Below are positions 61,381 through 64,000 of a DNA stretch of 64,000 bases, piece after piece. Each line of letters opens with the position of its first letter. Position 1 is the first letter of the stretch. The stretch lies in NCBI RefSeq assembly GCF_000702585.1, contig NZ_JNIQ01000001.1:1617001-1681000 (forward strand), read 5' to 3'. The notes below the pieces were generated by a model. That model was not told where the DNA came from. It saw only the letters and a list, made by a program, of their open reading frames with translations, and did no database searches. The stretch is from Exiguobacterium aurantiacum DSM 6208 (GTDB taxonomy: Bacteria; Bacillota; Bacilli; Exiguobacteriales; Exiguobacteriaceae). The translations under genes were made by a program, and so were the position numbers.

Positions 61381-62357
61381 TGAAAACGTTTATTGAAGCG
61401 ATCAACGAAGCGATTCATGAAGAGATGGAGCGGGACGAGAACGTCTTCGTCCTCGGCGAAGACGTCGGGGTCCGTGGCGGCGTGTTCCGGGCGACACAAG
61501 GATTGATCGAAAAGTACGGTGAAGACCGCGTCATCGACGCTCCGCTTGCGGAGAGTGCGATCGCGGGTGTCGGCATCGGGGCCGCCATGTATGGGATGCG
61601 TCCGATCGCTGAGATGCAATTCGCGGACTTCATCATGCCGGCCGTCAACCAAATCGTCTCGGAAGCGGCGAAAATTCGTTACCGCTCGAACAACGACTGG
61701 ACGTGCCCGATGGTCATCCGAGCCCCGTTCGGCGGTGGCATTCACGGTGCCCTCTATCACTCGCAGTCCGTCGAAGGAATGTTCAACTCGACACCGGGAC
61801 TGAAAGTCGTCATCCCATCCGACCCGGTCGACGCGAAAGGGTTGCTCAAGGCGGCGATTCGGTCGAACGACCCGGTCCTCTTCTTCGAGCACAAGCGGGC
61901 GTACCGACTTTTAAAAGCAGACTTGCCTACAGACGACTATACGGTCGAAATCGGTAAAGCAGCCGTCAAACGTGAAGGCGACGACATCACGATCATCACG
62001 TATGGCCTTTGTGTCCACATGGCACAAGAAGCGGCGAAGGCGCTCGATTCTGAAGGGATCAGCACACATGTCCTCGACTTACGGACCGTCTATCCGCTCG
62101 ACCAGGACGGGATTATCGAAGCGGTCAAGAAGACGGGGAAAGTGCTCCTCGTCACCGAGGACAACAAAGAAGGAAGCATCATCGGGGAAGTCGCGGCCAT
62201 TATCGCCGAAAAGGCGTTGTTCGAACTCGACGCGCCGGTCGAGCGGCTGGCAGGTCCGGACGTGCCGTCGATGCCTTATGCGCCGCCGATGGAGAAGTTC
62301 TTCATCGTCTCGCCTGAAAAAATCGCGGAGCGGGCACGTCAGCTCGCTGCGTTCTGA
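61380..62357 (+). CDS. bkdAB: branched-chain keto acid dehydrogenase E1 beta subunit
   Basis: A 325-residue partner of the alpha subunit; the two form a heterotetramer with two active sites. Conserved elements are LGEDVGVRGGVFRATQGL near residue 26, DAPLAESAIAGVGIGAA near residue 58, and the transketolase C-terminal domain from about residue 195. It starts inside the last codons of bkdAA and is followed by bkdB after 11 bases, behind GAGGAGGG. Confidence 0.95.
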   Translation: MKTFIEAINEAIHEEMERDENVFVLGEDVGVRGGVFRATQGLIEKYGEDRVIDAPLAESAIAGVGIGAAMYGMRPIAEMQFADFIMPAVNQIVSEAAKIRYRSNNDWTCPMVIRAPFGGGIHGALYHSQSVEGMFNSTPGLKVVIPSDPVDAKGLLKAAIRSNDPVLFFEHKRAYRLLKADLPTDDYTVEIGKAAVKREGDDITIITYGLCVHMAQEAAKALDSEGISTHVLDLRTVYPLDQDGIIEAVKKTGKVLLVTEDNKEGSIIGEVAAIIAEKALFELDAPVERLAGPDVPSMPYAPPMEKFFIVSPEKIAERARQLAAF

Positions 62358-62368
62358 GGAGGGCCTTC

Positions 62369-63682
62369 ATGGAACAGACGATTAAAATGCCTCAGCTCGG
62401 TGAAAGTGTGACCGAAGGGACGATCACGACGTTTCTCGTCAAGCCGGGTGACCGGGTCGAGGAATATGAACCGCTCGCGGAAGTCATGACGGACAAAGTG
62501 ACAGCCGAGATTCCGGCGACAAGTGCCGGTGTCGTCAAAGAAATCCTCATCGGGGAAGGTGATACGGTCGCAGTCGGAACACCTGTCTTGGTCATGGAAG
62601 TCGCGGGGGCCGAGAAAGAAACACCTCAAGTCGAGTCCGAAGAGACGGTGCAAGAACCGGTCGCGGAAGCCGTTTCGGCTGCGGCAGCATCAACGCCGCG
62701 CAAACAGAGCGGTAACGGGCGTTTCTCGCCGGCGGTCATCCGTCTGGCGAACGAGAACGATATCGATTTGAATGACCTCGACGGCTCGGGCCTTGGGGGC
62801 CGTATCACTCGGAAGGACGTCCTCCGCTACTTGTCGGAAGGTCGCCCGGTCAAACCGGAAGCGGCGATGCAAGCACCGGTCCAAGAGACGATGACGCAAG
62901 TGAAACTCGATGTGCCAACGGAAGCGGAGAAGCCGGCCGTCGCGCCAGTGACCGCTCCGACACCGAGTGAACCATCATCAGACCGGGTCGAGCTGATTCC
63001 GACGGCTGGAGTCCGTCAAGCGATCGCGAACAACATGGTCCGCTCGAAACATGAAGCCCCGCATGCGTGGCTCATGATCGAGGTCGATGTGACGAATCTC
63101 GTGGAGACGCGTGCCAAGCTCAAAGATGAGTTCTTTAATCAGGAAGGCGTCAAGTTGACGTTCATGCCGTTCTTCATGAAGGCGGCCGTCGAAGCTTTGA
63201 AAAAGCATCCGATGATGAACTCGGAATGGGCCGGCGACCACATCAAAGTGCATAAAGATATTCACTTGTCGGTCGCCGTGGCGGCGAACGACGCGCTTTT
63301 CGTGCCGGTCATCCAACACGCCGACGAGAAGAACATCAAAGGGCTTGCTGTCGCGCTTCAAGACGTCGCATCGCGGGCCCGTGCCAACCGTCTGACGGCG
63401 AGCGAGATGCGAGGCGGTACGTTTACGATCAACAACACAGGCGCGTTCGGTTCGATTCAATCGGCGCCGATCTTGAACTATCCACAAGCTGCGATTTTAT
63501 CGGTTGAATCGATCATCAAACGCCCGGTATGGGTGAACGGGATGTTCGCGGCGCGCGATATCGTCAACTTGTGTATGTCGGTCGACCACCGCGTCCTCGA
63601 CGGTCTCGTCGCCGGTCAGTTCTTGCAGTCGATCAAGCAATCGCTCGAAGCGATCGACCCGAACACGTACACACTGTACTGA
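62369..63682 (+). CDS. bkdB: lipoamide acyltransferase (E2) of the branched-chain keto acid dehydrogenase
   Basis: A 437-residue core subunit. One lipoyl domain (residues 1-78) has Lys43 in MTDKVTAE for lipoate. A flexible linker leads to the E1/E3-binding domain (residues about 112-150, FSPAVIRLANENDID), and the catalytic domain follows from about residue 205, with the active-site His in VDHRVLDG near residue 406. It transfers the acyl group to CoA. It is the last gene of the operon; the hairpin after it lacks a T run on this strand. Confidence 0.95.
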   Translation: MEQTIKMPQLGESVTEGTITTFLVKPGDRVEEYEPLAEVMTDKVTAEIPATSAGVVKEILIGEGDTVAVGTPVLVMEVAGAEKETPQVESEETVQEPVAEAVSAAAASTPRKQSGNGRFSPAVIRLANENDIDLNDLDGSGLGGRITRKDVLRYLSEGRPVKPEAAMQAPVQETMTQVKLDVPTEAEKPAVAPVTAPTPSEPSSDRVELIPTAGVRQAIANNMVRSKHEAPHAWLMIEVDVTNLVETRAKLKDEFFNQEGVKLTFMPFFMKAAVEALKKHPMMNSEWAGDHIKVHKDIHLSVAVAANDALFVPVIQHADEKNIKGLAVALQDVASRARANRLTASEMRGGTFTINNTGAFGSIQSAPILNYPQAAILSVESIIKRPVWVNGMFAARDIVNLCMSVDHRVLDGLVAGQFLQSIKQSLEAIDPNTYTLY

Positions 63683-63695
63683 TACGCAACGAAAA

Positions 63696-63719
63696 AGACA
63701 GCCACACGTCGTGGCTGTC
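63696..63719. terminator. hairpin after bkdB, T run on the minus strand
   Basis: GACAGCCAC (63697-63705) pairs with 63711-63719. An A run precedes it, so the T run is on the minus strand, which suggests it mainly stops transcription entering from the right. A GTCAAC/GTTGAC palindrome (63717-63730) follows on the plus side. Confidence 0.6.
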
Positions 63720-63747
63720 AACTTGTTGACTAACATCAACTGAATCG

Positions 63748-63900
63748 CTCGTCCTTCCGGCGCCTACGCTTTCCGCAGGCAATCCCGGAGCCGCATCGCG
63801 ACTCGTGTCGCTGCTGGGTCTCCGTTGGATCGCTCTCCTGCTGGAGTCGGGACGCCGTTGACGAGCTATACGACTGGTCGCCCCTCTGGCGGCCATTTGT
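63748..63900. repeat. GC-rich imperfect inverted intergenic repeat
   Basis: The left part (GGCGCCTACGCTTTCCGCAGG, with following CCCGGAGCC) and the complement of the right part share the blocks GGCG, GCAGG, TCC and GGAG, so the unit is a long imperfect palindrome. Its look recalls GC-rich intergenic repeats scattered in Bacillales chromosomes. No gene is supported between 63683 and 64000. Near 63930-63985 another possible minus-strand terminator (around GCCCGGGCACTTCC) is seen. Confidence 0.5.
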
Positions 63901-64000
63901 CTTTTTTGAGGCTTCGACAGGCAAAGAAAAGCCCGGGCACTTCCTTTGCGTCGCGTAAAACGGGGAAGGAACGCTCGTGCTTCATACATAAAAAGACGAA

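Noticed and set aside
1-64000. CRISPR array, prophage or toxin-antitoxin module
   Set aside because: No regularly spaced direct repeats, phage structural genes or paired small toxin-like genes were found; almost all genes have housekeeping matches.

Overview
The window looks like a stretch of the chromosome of a low-GC Gram-positive of the order Bacillales, most likely Exiguobacterium. Gene order follows the Bacillus subtilis yqg-yqh-yqi region almost gene for gene: sodA-pbpA-pstSCAB-phoU, rpmG-yqgN, gluP-M42 peptidase-yqgQ-glcK-ltaS, yqgW-yqgX-yqgY-mgsR, comG, gcvT-gcvPA-gcvPB, yqhL, mntR, yqhP-yqhQ-aroQ-pepP-efp-accBC, nusB-folD-xseAB-ispA-dxs-tlyA-argR-recN-spo0A, yqzF and bkdR-ptb-bcd-buk-lpdV-bkdAA-bkdAB-bkdB. 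Spo0A is present but spoIVB is missing from its usual place beside recN. This fits a lineage that does not sporulate. The genus is inferred from synteny and composition, not proven.

Layout. 0-4 kb: the end of a chemoreceptor, a small membrane protein, a Na/phosphate symporter with a partial Pho box, and two CAT-anticodon tRNAs. 4-13 kb: cytosolic alpha-amylase, Mn/Fe superoxide dismutase, class B PBP, and the phosphate ABC transporter operon behind a six-repeat PhoP box. 13-16 kb: an alpha-glucan module (HTH-DUF4912 protein and a GH57 branching enzyme fused to half a glycosyltransferase) sits between phoU and rpmG. 16-25 kb: folate cyclo-ligase, DUF92 protein, lactate dehydrogenase with two Rex sites and a cre, rhomboid protease, peptidase, glucokinase and lipoteichoic acid synthase. 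24.5-25.6 kb: an IS30-family insertion sequence. 25.6-36 kb: small yqg genes, the comG pseudopilus operon running into shikimate kinase, and the glycine cleavage system. 36-53 kb: housekeeping genes for manganese sensing, purine salvage, EF-P, acetyl-CoA carboxylase, one-carbon metabolism, exonuclease VII, isoprenoids, ArgR, RecN and Spo0A. 53-53.7 kb: no gene is believable, but there is a strong promoter with a cre, many hairpins and a terminator. I read this as a large structured RNA. 54-63.7 kb: the sigma-54-activated branched-chain keto acid dehydrogenase operon. The last 300 bases hold a GC-rich intergenic repeat.

Themes. Phosphate genes carry PhoP-type repeats, and fermentation is wired to NADH and carbon status through Rex and CcpA sites. 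Branched-chain amino acid breakdown feeds acyl-CoA primers to fatty acid synthesis. Two promoters in these lipid-precursor pathways, one before accB and one inside buk, share an exact 16-base FapR-like element next to a TATAGT -10 box. The accB promoter also carries a perfect palindrome matching the GntR/FadR operator pattern. The least explained items are the 0.5-kb structured RNA after spo0A, the accB/buk regulatory pair, and the GH57/half-glycosyltransferase fusion with its DUF4912 partner. No CRISPR array, prophage, rRNA or classical defence system was seen.
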